The position numbers and the translations under genes are program-made. A DNA stretch of 64,000 nucleotides from Laguncularia racemosa (Eukaryota > Streptophyta > Magnoliopsida > Myrtales > Combretaceae), in the NCBI GenBank assembly GCA_037954665.1, contig JBBMOL010000039.1, forward strand, positions 2,232,001-2,296,000, read 5' to 3'. The first letter of the stretch is position 1. The number at the start of each line of letters is the position of its first letter. Below, in pieces: positions 49,001-61,413 of the stretch. The notes under the pieces are model-generated. The model made no database searches, was not told where the DNA came from, and saw only the letters and a list, made by a program, of their open reading frames with translations.

Positions 49001-49515
49001 TCACACCAATCAAGATGTCCTATATTTGGTATCAAAACATGTGGCAAAGCCAAGTGACGATCTTTAACGAAAACCCCAACCGAACAAAGAATCCCTTCGA
49101 AGTTAATGCTCTGTCCAAAAGCGCCTTTCAAATCTGCCCACCACATGTTTGTGAAAATGCCTCTCCCTTTTCTAATTTTATGTACACTATGTTTCTGACT
49201 CAGTTGTTCATCTCTTTGTGTTTTCGATCTGATTTGGGCATCTGGGTCCTTGTTCTTATCGTCACTGGGGCCAATACAGGAGCAGAATTGGTGGATAAAG
49301 ATGTGACTTTGGGCGTTTTGGAACGTCTTTTTTTGGGCTTCTTGCGGCTTACTGGAATTGCCTGTGGTTGTGAGAGATAAAGAAGAGGGATTTGTGCAGT
49401 GGGTTCGGGTCGTCTTTAGAAGAGGAAGAGGGGAGTTGAGTTTCTGTTGTTTGAGAGAGAAATTTGGGTAATGACAGCAGCAACTAGGCAATGAAGCTAC
49501 GGACATCGACTTCAT
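46007..49515 (-). CDS. PGPP1: Phosphatidylglycerophosphate phosphatase, HAD family IIIA, plastid-targeted
   Basis: Five exons on the minus strand: 49515-48846, 48753-48676, 47275-47202, 47114-47007 and 46123-46007, all GT-AG with continuous phase, giving 348 residues. The first 80 or so residues are Ser/Thr/Lys-rich with few acids, as in a chloroplast transit peptide. The HAD core shows the nucleophile motif F-D-K-D-N-T (Asp184, Asp186), motif II L-S-N-S-A-G (Ser220), a Lys of motif III in V-K-K-P (252-253), and motif IV G-D-R-P-F-T-D (Asp277, Asp282). This set matches the Gep4/YqeG-type phosphatases, whose plant member dephosphorylates phosphatidylglycerophosphate to make phosphatidylglycerol for thylakoids. 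The C-terminus ends P-P-N. The length is close to the Arabidopsis protein. All catalytic residues are present, so it should be functional. Confidence 0.92.
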
Positions 49516-49647
49516 TTTTCAATTTTGAGAAAAGATTTTTGTACTAATTTAATAATAGTGAGAATAAAGAAGGGGGGACACCTCATGGCCTTTTTGGGTG
49601 AACATACCTAGGAGTGTGTATGATGAGACCTTTGACGGCAGTATTTA

Positions 49648-49656
49648 TTTTATATA
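49648..49656 (-). promoter_or_regulatory. TATA-box candidate of PGPP1
   Basis: TATATAAAA on the minus strand about 135 bp upstream of the start codon, at a suitable distance for a leader of about 100 nt. Confidence 0.4.
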
Positions 49657-49660
49657 TTGA

Positions 49661-52600
49661 CGGCAATCTAGTTGTAGGACAAATAAAAGTAGTAATGCCA
49701 ATAAAACATTAAAGGAATATTTTTATATTTTTTAATTTTACACTTAAAATTTTAATTTTAAAATTTTTAAATACTTAATCAAGAGTTTACTTGTTAAGTT
49801 TTACATTAAATTTAAAGTTGTCAAAATTCATGCCAATTGAACTTTTAAATATGTACTATGTTCATTATCTTGTGAAAGACAATATACCTATTGGATAAAA
49901 AATACAAATGTAAAGAATTAAATGTAAAGTAGTAAATTTGATAGATGAAATGTGATTAGTAATTTCAAACTTTGGATGGAAAATTGAAAAAAAATACACA
50001 AATTTCAAATAGTAATTTTAATATCATCCTTAAATAATAAGGAGTTGATCACTCAAGGTATTTTACGTGTTAATAATTCGTAGAGTATAATGAGGCTCAT
50101 TAAGGATTGTAAATGAGTAAGATCAAAATGAAATGATGATAAATTTAAAATTTCAAGATTGAATTCAAATTACAACACCAACATCCAAACTTGATGTAAG
50201 CTCAAGTAATATTTAAGTTTAATTAAGGTTCGATTAAGATTTTAAACTAGTTGAGTCAAATATCAAGAAATTCAAACTAGATCACATGTATATGACCAAC
50301 TAGGGCATTAGGCATGGTTTAAGAGATATTTTAGATGCCCATAAAGGTCCATTTACGAGCTAGGGCTATAAAGGCCTATATGAGATCCTAACAACCTCAT
50401 GGCATACTTGATTATCTCTTTAGCTATGTTAGGCTCTTTAATGATTATTGTAGCTATCGAACTTATGTCTTTAATCTCTTGGCAAGGATATTGGAAAGAA
50501 TTGATTTGAACTTTATTATTAGCTTAGGAACACACACCTCTAACTAATTTGATTTGATGGAGAGATAAATCAGTGGCTCTTTAGATTGTACAAGCATGAT
50601 TGGTTAGATTAGCCCATTTTTTTGTAGGTTACATATTCACTTATTTAGCTTTCTTAATCGCTTCTACTTCAAGCAAATTTGTTAATTCATTATGTGTTGT
50701 ATCCATGAGAATATCCTTTCTTTAATAAAGAGGGCCTAGTCTTCCGATATTTCTATATCTAGGATCCGACTTGTTTCATTGATATGAATAGAAGAACTGA
50801 AATATTATGGTAGGGAAAAGTTTGATTCTAAGAAAAAGGAAGAAATAACTTATTCGAGTAGCTTAAGCTCGATTTCGATTTCATTATTAGTGATTCAACC
50901 TCATATAAACATCGACTCTAACTCGAAAAGGTTGCAACTAAACTTGACTCATTTGCACTTCAAACACATTTTTAATTCACACTCATTTACCACTAGCCAC
51001 TTTCATTTGTTTCCATCCATTATTGGCAACTTGAATAAATGGACCCCAATGTTGATATTACCTTCATTGTTAAGGCATCATATTGTAATTTCATTGGTAG
51101 CTATACAATTTACAATGAATAAAAAGGGGGAAATCTAGCAAATAATGTTTATATCAAATGATTTATTGATGCTAGTAGTCATGTTATTATGTTATGATTG
51201 AAAGAAATATTATTGAGACAGTATAACAAAAAGTAGCGATATAAAACTAAATGTTATTAAAACCATATAATATTGATAAGTAACTTTTTTTTTCAATGTA
51301 ATATAAATAGTTTTGGCATTGATGGGAATCAAATCAAGTCGCTTACAAAGTCATTCAATAGAAGATTCAAATCACATAGACTAGTGAAGAACCCATTTAA
51401 GCTAGCGACGCGCCCCTTTTGATCTGGCTTCAAAGGCCAATGACTTAAGTCTCCAAAGCCAGCCATCTAGGCCGTCAGCTTATGTAGGCAAATCGGTTGA
51501 AATCTTGTGACTTTTCACATTTTGTTTTCTTTTGCTATATATATGTTGTAATGTAAGGAGTGAGGGACTTTTGAACATTTGAGAAATTGCATATTGAAGT
51601 TTGATCTTCATCATTTTACTTTTATCAATCCATAGGATTATGGTGAGTGACGGCATTGGATTGTTGTGTATCATATCAACAAATTCGTACTAGGACTACT
51701 CTCTTGCTAGTGCGTCATATTTGGTAAGAGTTTAGGGTTTATTTTGTGTTCTTATTCATTAATTCGATTGTTGGATTCGATTATCATTATTTATCGCCTA
51801 GGAATTGGAATTATCTGATTGTATCATCATTTGTGTCACATCAGACATCAATATTTAATAGAAAGAAATACTAAATAAAAATATGACCTTTTATCATTTT
51901 TTTTTACCCTCTACTTCCATTTTGTTTGTAGGTAATCTCAAATCCTCATTGATAATCAACTCCCTACACGAAATGTTAATTTGGTCTTTGAATTCTTAAT
52001 GGTTTTTTCCTTTCTATTTTCATAGTTTAGTTGTGGTCATGTTAATTCTAATATAGAATGTATCGAGTTTAATTTTCAGTTTTTCTTAATTAGATTCATA
52101 TTAAACCTTATATTTATTCAATATGAATCTTTGACTAAGAGTTAAGGAAAAAAAATTATTTTTCGTATTTTTTAGAAAACCTTTGGCATTGCCATCCAAT
52201 AATATCGAGAGATAAAATGGTAAGTTAGGATTGAATAAGCAAATCAATTCTAATTTAGTCAATTAACCATAAGGAAAATCTTTTTGAAAAAAGAATTTTT
52301 TTTTTTGAAAACTACAGTTTTGAATTTAGAAACTAACCTATTGAAACCAAATAGTTACCACCTACACCTTCTAAATTTAGAATTCATTTATTAAAATTCC
52401 TCATCTATTAAAAAACAATCCTACTCTAAGGTTAGATATTGCATAAAATTTATTTTTTTTATCTACAAGAGGAAAAGAAAAAAAAATATTAATTAAGGTT
52501 GCCTCGTAAGTATCTACATACTTGCTAATTAGGATTAGATCTTCCATTGTTCGCATGTTCTAAATTATAATGATTTGTTTTTCTTTATTTCAAAAACGGT

Positions 52601-53149
52601 CAAATTTAAGTAATTATTCACTTATTTTACTAAGAGAAACATGCTAGGAATATATCCTAAATTTTGGAGCAGAAGCCTTAAAAAAATTAAAAATCATACC
52701 AAGATTGATTGCATTCTCTTATTTGGAAAAAGAGAGAGAAAAGAAAGGATGATTCTAAGTGACAAAGATTTACTTCTTTTTTTTTTCCCCCTATTATTTT
52801 CATTTTTTTATACTTTATTTTTTAAATATTTCTTTATTATTGCTTTTCTTCCTTTATTTTTTTTTTAAAAACCATGTTTCTATTTTTTAAGGATTTTTCC
52901 TAAATTTCTAGTAATTCAAAAAAAAAAAAAAAACCACACCTACTTTATTTACCTATTATTATTCACTTATTTATTTATTTATCCTTTTTTCCCTCTTATT
53001 TCCTACACTTCTTTCTTTAAATGCTAATAAGACATTAAAGGACATGTGAAAATTTATTCCCTTGTATTTTCATCACCATTTTTATTACATTTTTATGTAT
53101 TGCTTTCTTTTTATTTTATTCCTTTTTAATAACAAAAATATAGATCAAA
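49661..53149. other. Intergenic DNA upstream of PGPP1
   Basis: AT-rich, no gene. The stretch 51380-51870 is less AT-rich, contains GTGAGTGACGGCATT and a TATATATATG run, and resembles gypsy LTR leader sequence, but no copy is visible elsewhere in the window. Long T-runs occur at 52770-52870 and an A-run at 52918-52933. Confidence 0.45.
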
Positions 53150-54664
53150 TAAAGAAATAAATAAAAATTAAAAATAAAAGTACTTAAACAGAATCATGGT
53201 TGTGCACGGGTTATGGATGATGGTTTAGGTGGAGCTTAGGTTGATTCAAGCAAAGAAGAGGATAGAAGATTAGGTGTCTCACTCAAGGCAAACCAATCAT
53301 TGTTGTGTGGTGCTGTTTGTTCAATAGTAGACATGATGGTAGCAACGATAGTAGGTGGCCAAGACTCAAGAACTTAACTAGAATAAATATGGGAGAATCA
53401 AACCGAAGGATGGGTGTTTTTTGAAACTAGACAACTCTAAGAACTCAAAGACACCAACTTGATGCTTTGAAGTTGAGTGCACGCGAAGAATTTTTAGAGA
53501 GAAGTGGGAGCTTTGTCAATATGGGTTTAGAGAGAGAAAGCTCGGATAAGTGTTTGAATGAGGGTTTTTGAGTGATACTTGATGATCAAAACACTCCCCT
53601 TAGGCCTTATTTATACTTGGCAAACCTTAGATGAGCTTAGAAAGTGATAAAAATAAGTAAATTTAGATTTCATTGTTAATGGGTTTTAGGCACAAAATGA
53701 TTTTTTTTTTCTTTCTGACTTTGAGCTTAATCTTATCCACATAATTGAATGAATCTGAACAAAACTTGAGATCCAAAATGTGTAGAATACATTTCAAAAT
53801 GTACTTAAAGTAAGCTTGATGGGCTGAAAAACATGCACAAAAGTGGGGGGTAGGGTAATGTAGGAGATCATGACATCATTGCCACGTGGCACTAACTTGT
53901 CCTTAGGTTTGATCTCATGACCTCTAAGTGGTAAGTAACATGTTCGCTCTCTTGACTAATTGGACTAAGCTTTGTTCTTTACTTGACTATATCTTAAATT
54001 TTACTTAAAACCATATTTTCCCTGAACCCATTTAGAAAACTAGATTTGATTCAACCCTAAATGCTTGGTTCCTAAAAAATGTAGTATTTTTGAATGATAA
54101 GTCTAGTATACCTATGAAAAATAATTTTCAAATTAAGTCCAATTTGATGATTTTATGAGCTTCAATTCATTGTTTATCCAGTTAATTAAAAAATTAATTT
54201 TCTTATAAATAAGCCATTTTAAATTTAATTGAAGCACCCTTTGAAGTTATAATCAACTTAAATTGACTTAATGTTTATGATACAAAAATAGTTAATCTGG
54301 ATCATGGTTAAAATAAAATTTCTAAAAAACTTAATATTATCTTTTTAAGCTCGAAATCGTTAAATCACAAATGTGCATTTTGATTTCATTTAGCCCTTAA
54401 AAACGATCTAACCCTTAAAATGAAACTTTTTGACCACCAATTGGTCTAAGATATTTATTTTTCCTAATTTTCTAATTTTCCTAATTTTTATCCTTTTTTT
54501 TTTCAAAATTTCCCTTTTTTTTCTTCAATTTTTTCCTATTTTTTCATTTTTTATAATCTTATAATTTTTCTTTTTTTTTTGTAATTTTCTATTTAACACC
54601 TTTTGATTATTAAAAATAAATAAATAAATAAAACTAAGAGGGGACAAAAAATAGAGTGTCTATA
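53150..54664 (-). repeat. Probable Ty3/gypsy LTR (solo or 3' LTR)
   Basis: On the minus strand it begins TATAGACACTCTATTTTTTG followed by TCCCC. This is the style of the TGTAGACACCC...TTTTTGTCCC ends of large plant gypsy LTRs (Tat/Ogre/Retand group). About 1 kb further in, a TATA-like TATAAATAAGGCC (about 53616-53604) precedes CT-rich leader sequence. No second copy lies in the window, and the far end near 53150 is not defined. Confidence 0.45.
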
Positions 54665-54879
54665 GTTGGCTTTCTTTGTGATGAAGTTTGAAAGAAACTT
54701 TACCATAAAAAAAAAAAAACATCATTTTTTTCCTGAAATTGAAAAGTTTGGATGGTACTTTGACAAGCTAGCCATTTGAGATAAAGATAGTGCTCTCATG
54801 AGCTGACTATTACAAAAGTAAATGAGGACTTAAGGAAGTGTCAAGGATTGAAAAATGAAGATGAAAGAAATGAGTTGCC

Positions 54880-55800
54880 AATCTAACTCGAGTTTAGTCT
54901 TTTGTTCAAAGATTAAGGTTCCTAAATTAAAGGATAACTTAGATACCAAATTTTTGAGTAGATGATCAGAGTCTTGGATAAGGTTGATTGAGATCTTAAA
55001 ATCAATGATGATTGAGATATTTAGAAAATTACCTAATTGGGGATAACAAACATTCCTATTTTCAAAAGTTCCTTCCATGGAATAACCCAGGTTCCTAATT
55101 TTAAGGATAACTTATTTTTCAAAACTTGAGGGTGATCTAAGCTCCTAATTAAGGATAACTGGAATTCCTATTTTCAAAGGATAGTTAAAGGCTCTTAATG
55201 ATAACTTAGGACTTTTTTTTTCATGAAATAACCTAAGTTCCTAATTTTAAGGATAACTTAGTTTTCAAAACTTAAGGATGATCTAAGTTCCTAATTAAGG
55301 ATAACTGAGATTCTTATTTTTAAAAGGATAGTCAAAAGTTCCTAATGATAACTTGAGACTTTTGTTTTTCATGAAATAACCTAAGTTCCTAATTTTAAGG
55401 ATAACTTGATTTTCAAAACTTGAGGACGATTTAAGTTCCTAATTTAGGAAAACTGAGATTTCTATTTTTCAAATGATAATCAAAAGTTCGTAAAGATAAC
55501 TTAAGACTCTCATTTTTCAAAGGATAGTCCAAAGTTCCTCGAGATTCCTATTTGTCACAGGATAACCTAAGTTCCTACCATTTTCGAGGATAATTGAAGT
55601 TTCAAAAATAAGGATAACTAAGGTTCCAAATGATACTAAAAAAATCTTAAATTTAGAATAACTTGAAACCCCTAAACAAGTGATGACCAAGGTATTGATG
55701 GATAGCTAAAGCTCTTGCTTTCTAAAATGGCATATGCTCTTAGGGTTCTTGTCGAATGCTCGAAAAGATCTTATTAAAGGATGACTAAAGTTCTTATTGT
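54880..55800. repeat. Tandem repeats of about 147 bp with GGATAAC/GTTCCTAA core words
   Basis: Units start at about 55081, 55227, 55375 and, more decayed, 55560, each with AATAACCTAAGTTCCTAA followed by AAGGATAACTT. Each unit contains shorter sub-repeats of 35-45 bp built on the same words, and these extend in degraded form to both sides. There is no coding frame across units. Confidence 0.85.
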
Positions 55801-58689
55801 GAAAAATCTCAAAATCTTATAAAATACATAAAAATTTTGGAAGAAAAAAAAATTATTTGTCTTGAAAAATTCTCTCTCTCTCACTTTTACACTAATGAGT
55901 AGAGGAAATTTACTGACTCTAAATGAAACAAATGACATACTCAAACTTGTGTCTATGTACCATTCACTCTTTGTCTTTAATCATCTTGACATCTTCTTGT
56001 TGAAGGGGCATATTAATTCTTCTTAATTTTGGTTTTCTATTATTATAAAGATATCTCATCAAATCGTTTAGTCTAAGAGGATTTCCTCACACTTTCAAAA
56101 TATAAATTTCACTCATGACTATAATTCCAAAAATTAGGATTTGTCTTGTAAGTGATGCACATTAATCAACCTGTTAGATCTTTCAAGGACTTGCAATGGA
56201 TTTTTGGTCAATGGCTTTCAAAGGAAAAGATATTTATGAAAAGGCCATTTTCGAGAGAATAATTTTTCAACATGGGTCTACATGTTAAAAACCTTTAGGA
56301 AAAACCAAAAAATGTGCTTTCCCTAGTTTCAAAAAGTAATTTTTATCCATTACAACATATTTTCTTTTATTTGAAAGTCCTTTAGAGAGGGGTGGTATTA
56401 TGGATGGGACTTAGCTTTGACTTGTAATTCCTAGAGGTTTGTAAACCGGTGGCTTTTACACTTGCAGCTAGTGCTTTCAAGCCTTTTTTTTTTTTGCTCG
56501 CGTTTAATTATACATAGGACCTTTTTGGGTTTCTCTCCCTCTTTTTTCCTTTCCTTTCTTCTTCTTCTTCTTCTTCTTCTTCTTTTAAGTTGCCTACAAA
56601 GGTGATTGTCTTTTCTTTACTGGGTAGCTCAAAGTATTTAGATTGTGTTTGGTAAAAGAAGTCCATCAAACTCTCATTTTTGTCTATATTATAACATTTA
56701 AATTTACTAAATTAACCCAAGAAAAAAAAAGTTGGTGACAAGTAGTTATGTGTACAATATATTATAGATCAAATTACTACTTTCCACCTTAAAAAAGAAA
56801 ACAAAAAAAACTAGTTTTTGGTAAAATAGTTGTATAAGGTCTTTTAGCTTAGATTTTGATATAATTATCCTTTATCCCGAACAACCTAAAAGAGAACTCT
56901 CATATCCACCTTTTTCAATATGCTTTATTCTTCTATCTATTATATTCCTTCATTTATCCTCTAAACCAGAAGTATCTCTCTCATCTTATTTAATAGGTTT
57001 ATCAAATTTAATGGTGTTATAACTATAAATTGAATTCATAAACCACCATCATGTATTCCACTTTTTTTTTTTCCACTACTAGCAATTTAAGATATACAAT
57101 ATTCTTGCACCCCTAAATGTTACTTATAATTAAATTACGCAATAAATTTATTGAAAACCCCCTAATTAATGTCCTAAAATTTGGGGTAATATAGTAAATT
57201 CATCCATTTTGTTTTTATAAAAGGACTAAAACCCTAGCCACTTTTACAAAACTCTAAAAGCTAGAAAGAATCTCTTGCTTCTCTCCTTATAGTCACACCA
57301 TTAAATATCCCTATCTTATTGTCACTGCATGAGTTATTCTTAAATTCCAAGATATGGATACTCTTAATATAAATAGATCATTTATAGAAAAAAGGGTTAT
57401 TATGTTTTATATTACTTTTTATTCAAGAAACCAAAAAGAGAAATGCCAAGCATTTATGTTGAAATCTACAAGGGAAGTTTTGTGATCAAGGTGAATTTTC
57501 ATAGTTTTCATTACATTTTGCAATGAGGCAAGAACCTTAAATCCTAAACTTAAATGAGTGTTTTTTTTTTTTTTTTCACATTGGTTGAATCATCTTTTAG
57601 TTTTGTAATCATTAATTAAAGAAAAATAAAATTTTGTTTTAGGATTTAAATCTTATTTTATTATTATTCTTGACATATTTCATAAACATGTGGAGATTGT
57701 GGAAACTTATAATGACCTATAAAGTATTATTGAGAGAGAATTACTAGAGTTACTAATTTTGCATTTAATAGTTATTTTAATGTTTATAGAGTCGAGAAAG
57801 TGTTGGAGAATGGGTTTCAAGGTTGAGAAGTCAACTTAAGATGCCTCAATTCTAGTCCCATAACAAGAGGAGATGAAAAATTGGGAATAAGGGCCAAAGC
57901 AGCCAACTTTATTAAAGGATAGACAACCACATAAGCAATATGGTTAATCAATTTCTAAATAAACTAACCACATTGTAGCCTGGGGGAAGAGCAGTCAACT
58001 AAAACCACTTTACTTTATAAGGGGATATGATCGACCTAAATTTATTTGTCAATAACCATTTTAGGTTGTTTAAGGATTTTAGAGTTAGAAACATGATCTT
58101 TTAGTTTGGCTAAGGTCTTAATCGATCATCTTCTCAGTAATCATAGGATTTTCCTCAAAGTTAGATTCTTTATAAGTTGTTGAGAATTCTATGTACATAG
58201 GTTACTGATAATTGTCTTTTGTTCATGTAGAATTAGATATTCAACCTACTAGATATCTAACTATTAAATTGTGCTTATTATTTATGTGTATGCTAGGGTT
58301 GGTAATTAGTTTAAATGGGTGGGTAACTGATCGAGTGTTTGTTGCTTATGGAGAATTGGGTGTTTAAGATGATTGGTAGTTAAGGCATTGAGGCCACCAT
58401 GTGTGAATAAGCAAGTCATCAATATGGCAGAATTGCTTTGATACAAGTTAAGAAATTTGAAGAGAAGTTGTCAACTAATAACACTTGTGGTATGGAATGC
58501 CATTATAATGGTGACATTGGATTAAACTAACAATGGTAGATACTAGTGATTAACTCAATATAAGATGATTTGACTTTTGAACTTTAAGGAGTTGAGGATT
58601 CAATTTGATTCATGGGCTCTAGTTTTGCTTAAGGTGCCACATTCACTTGCAATAGCAAACTAATACTTCTTTTCAATCATCACCTTATC
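55801..58689. other. Intergenic DNA
   Basis: No gene seen. A (TTC)n microsatellite lies at 56559-56584. The stretch 55900-56480 has mixed composition and could belong to the same retroelement as the tandem repeats on its left. Confidence 0.45.
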
Positions 58690-59250
58690 ATCACCTCATG
58701 ACCACCACCACCCCTACATCTATTGCTACGATTGTCTCACAGCATCACCATATTATTACTACCACACTATTGCCATCACTCATACAACCACCAATACCAC
58801 TATCAATACACCACATTCACCAATATTATTACCATCTCAAGGTCTCATACACCAACACTACTATTGCATTACATCACCAATACTATTATTGCAACTTTAC
58901 CATCATCACTACTATTATAATCTCAAAAGCTACTGCATTACTAAATACCTCCATGACATTACATCATTATCACCACTATCATGCTTACAAAGAGTCCTAA
59001 CTCCTAAATGCTACTACCAATAGATTAATGCATGCCATTATCACTCCAAAGGTCTAATGCAAGCGGTAGAGCCTGCAACGTTTGTGACGTATTATAGTGA
59101 TGGTGGTGCAATGGAGATGGTGGTAGTGCTAGTGGTAGAATAATGATTGAATAGGAAAATATAGTTAAAATAAAAACAAATACACGATGACATAAATAGT
59201 ATAACATCAAATCTACTTGTGCATGACAAAAACTATACCATATTGAAAAA
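58690..59250 (-). repeat. Foldback-like repeat (copy 2, inverted relative to 12960-13440)
   Basis: A CAC/ATC-rich arm (58690-59030) is followed by a short GTG-rich arm (59090-59145). The reverse complement matches the order and several words of copy 1. The open frames here are only by-products of the trinucleotide bias, giving His/Thr/Ile-rich translations. Confidence 0.5.
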
Positions 59251-59647
59251 ATAATAATCTCGTGTTATCAATTGTACATTAAATATAGTATAAAAAGCTT
59301 GTGCTGTAATCTATGTCATTTTTTTTTTGTCGTGTTGTGCTATTTTCCTTATCTATAACTATACATTGGAAAACAAATGCTAACATCTAATATATGAGTT
59401 TCCACGTTTCAATTGAAGTTACATATAAAAGTTAAAGCATATAGAGTCAGGCGGCCCCTTGGACCTTACACTTACCCACACAATAATTATAAAAAGAAAT
59501 TTGGCATGAAACAAACAAGTTTCTAGCACATTTCAATCCCAGATGTATTGTCATGAATGTAAATATTTAATATGTATCTACTTTTACTTTTTCGCTTATA
59601 GATAACATTGAGCCCCAAATGATCATATATGGCCTTCTAATATACCA

Positions 59648-61410
59648 TCAACTGGTGTGGACGATCAGTTTCTTTGCCACCAATCTAATGCCTGCACTGC
59701 CCTTGTAGTGATATAGTTGCAAGGATAGAAAAGCATCCACGATTTTTCCTGCAGTGAAATAAGCCGGAAGTTCATCTAAATTCCCCAGTAAAAGCCTTCC
59801 TGCTGATCCATCAGGTGATTCCTTAAGGCATATAGCAGTGTAATTTCTCTCTGGATTAGGTATCCTAAGAAGAAGGATAGTGAAAATAATGAAATTAATG
59901 GTTATAACTCATATAAAAGTTATTAGATGAATCAATAAATAGGACAAGAAAATAAATATTTGTGAAATATATGGAGTAATTACCCAAAAAAAAAAAAGTT
60001 AATGGCTCATAACTTATACATTGGGCATTACATAAGTCGGTTTACTTCCTTGAACGCATCATATATTCAAGATCTAATGGATCCATATTTGCTATGAAAC
60101 AATTATAAAAAGCTAACATTAAATTTAATGTTAACTCTTCATTCATTTATTATTATTAAGTTGGCATTTAACTCTTAATTCTTTTTCCCTATTTAATTTT
60201 CTGTAGGGCATGTTGGTATGTTTTACTCTATATTAAATCAAATCTTAAGGAAAAAGAAATAAATAAAAAATAAAGATGACCCGTTATGTTGTGGTGGGAT
60301 CAGCTGTTTTACATTGGTCGACCGACAGATGAGAATAAACAAGGAATGTGAAATATGGAAAAAGTTACCCATTGTATTCATCATGACAAAAAGTATATTT
60401 TAAATACCCAATATTGCACTAGGATTTGTCCCGAGGCATTGCACGACTCGGCGGTTTTGTTGATTTATTTTTAGCTCTTTCACTTTTTATGATTTAAAAA
60501 CTTGTATTTTATTTATTACCACAGAAATTAATATCAAATTAGAGGAATGCTTTAGTTGATGTTGATTACAAAAAGAAAAAGGAATTAAATATGAAGTTTT
60601 CCACAACATCAATATAGTGGACACTCTGTTTAGTTATTTTCTGTATACTTAATTTTTGGTAAATGTATAATCAATCATAGAAAATGAAAATATTTTTTCT
60701 TTGGTCTCTTAGAAAATAATTCTTAATGAAAACAATATATTATTGGAAAAAAAAAAAGGTAAAGCAAAGACAACACATTGGCCACTTACATCATATAAGA
60801 TGAGAATCATCCCTAAATATCTTTTTTTTTTTTTTTTCGTGCGTGATGATGGTCTCATAGATAGCCAAATAAGAGAAATAAAAAAGATAAATAAATAAAA
60901 CTTAATCATATCAAAATGAAGGAATTAAGATAAATTTTCTAGCTAAATTGAGATGACCCAAATTGAAAAGTAATAATTAACAAGAAATTCTCTAATGAAA
61001 TAATGATGATCAACCGAAGACAAATATAAACAAAGTATTCCTGGTCTAACTTACCGTAATCTCACCGTACGAAGATATCCTCTTCTTTCTACGACTTCTC
61101 TCCATTTGGACCGGCCAGTCGAAGTGGCAGCAAATCGTCTTTGAGCCTTTTGGTCACAATTCTCAAGCACCACACTCAGCTCCGGTGGTGCATCCACCAC
61201 AAAGCTCCACTTAAATTTCATCCCCCATCTCACGTTCAGTCTTTTACAGACTAGCTCAAGAGGAAAATTGTTGTGCATTAAGTTCAGCTGATCAAATGGA
61301 AAGTTAGAACGCTCGATCCGAATCGAAGGAGTTGAAACTTCCATGGGCTCCAAGAACATTGAATTGCAAGCTTTTGCTGCCTCTTTGACTATGCCCGAAA
61401 GTTTGTAATC
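59648..61410 (-). CDS. Unknown spliced plant gene, last two exons
   Basis: Exon 61410-61055 and the final exon 59864-59648 join in phase across a 1190-bp GT-AG intron (donor CG|GTAAGT, acceptor TTCTTAG|G). They encode about 190 residues ending V-H-T-S. A splice acceptor at 61411-61413 suggests earlier exons outside the window or unrecognised; alternatively an internal ATG at 61359 could be the start. The protein is mixed alpha/beta with a central R-W-G-M-K-F-K-W segment and a C-terminal K-I-V-D-A-F-L-S-L-Q-L-Y / G-I-R-L-V-A-K-K-L pattern. That pattern is vaguely like a beta-barrel nucleic-acid-binding fold, but this is only an impression. I do not recognise the family. The clean splice sites and uninterrupted frames argue for a real gene. 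Confidence 0.65.
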
Positions 61411-61413
61411 CTG

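Noticed and set aside
49015..49380. 121-residue plus-strand frame
   Set aside because: It is antisense to PGPP1 exon 1, which has HAD motifs and spliced continuity.
58698..59000. 100-residue Thr/His/Ile-rich plus-strand frame
   Set aside because: It arises from CAC/ATC trinucleotide bias of the foldback repeat and has no start context or domain.
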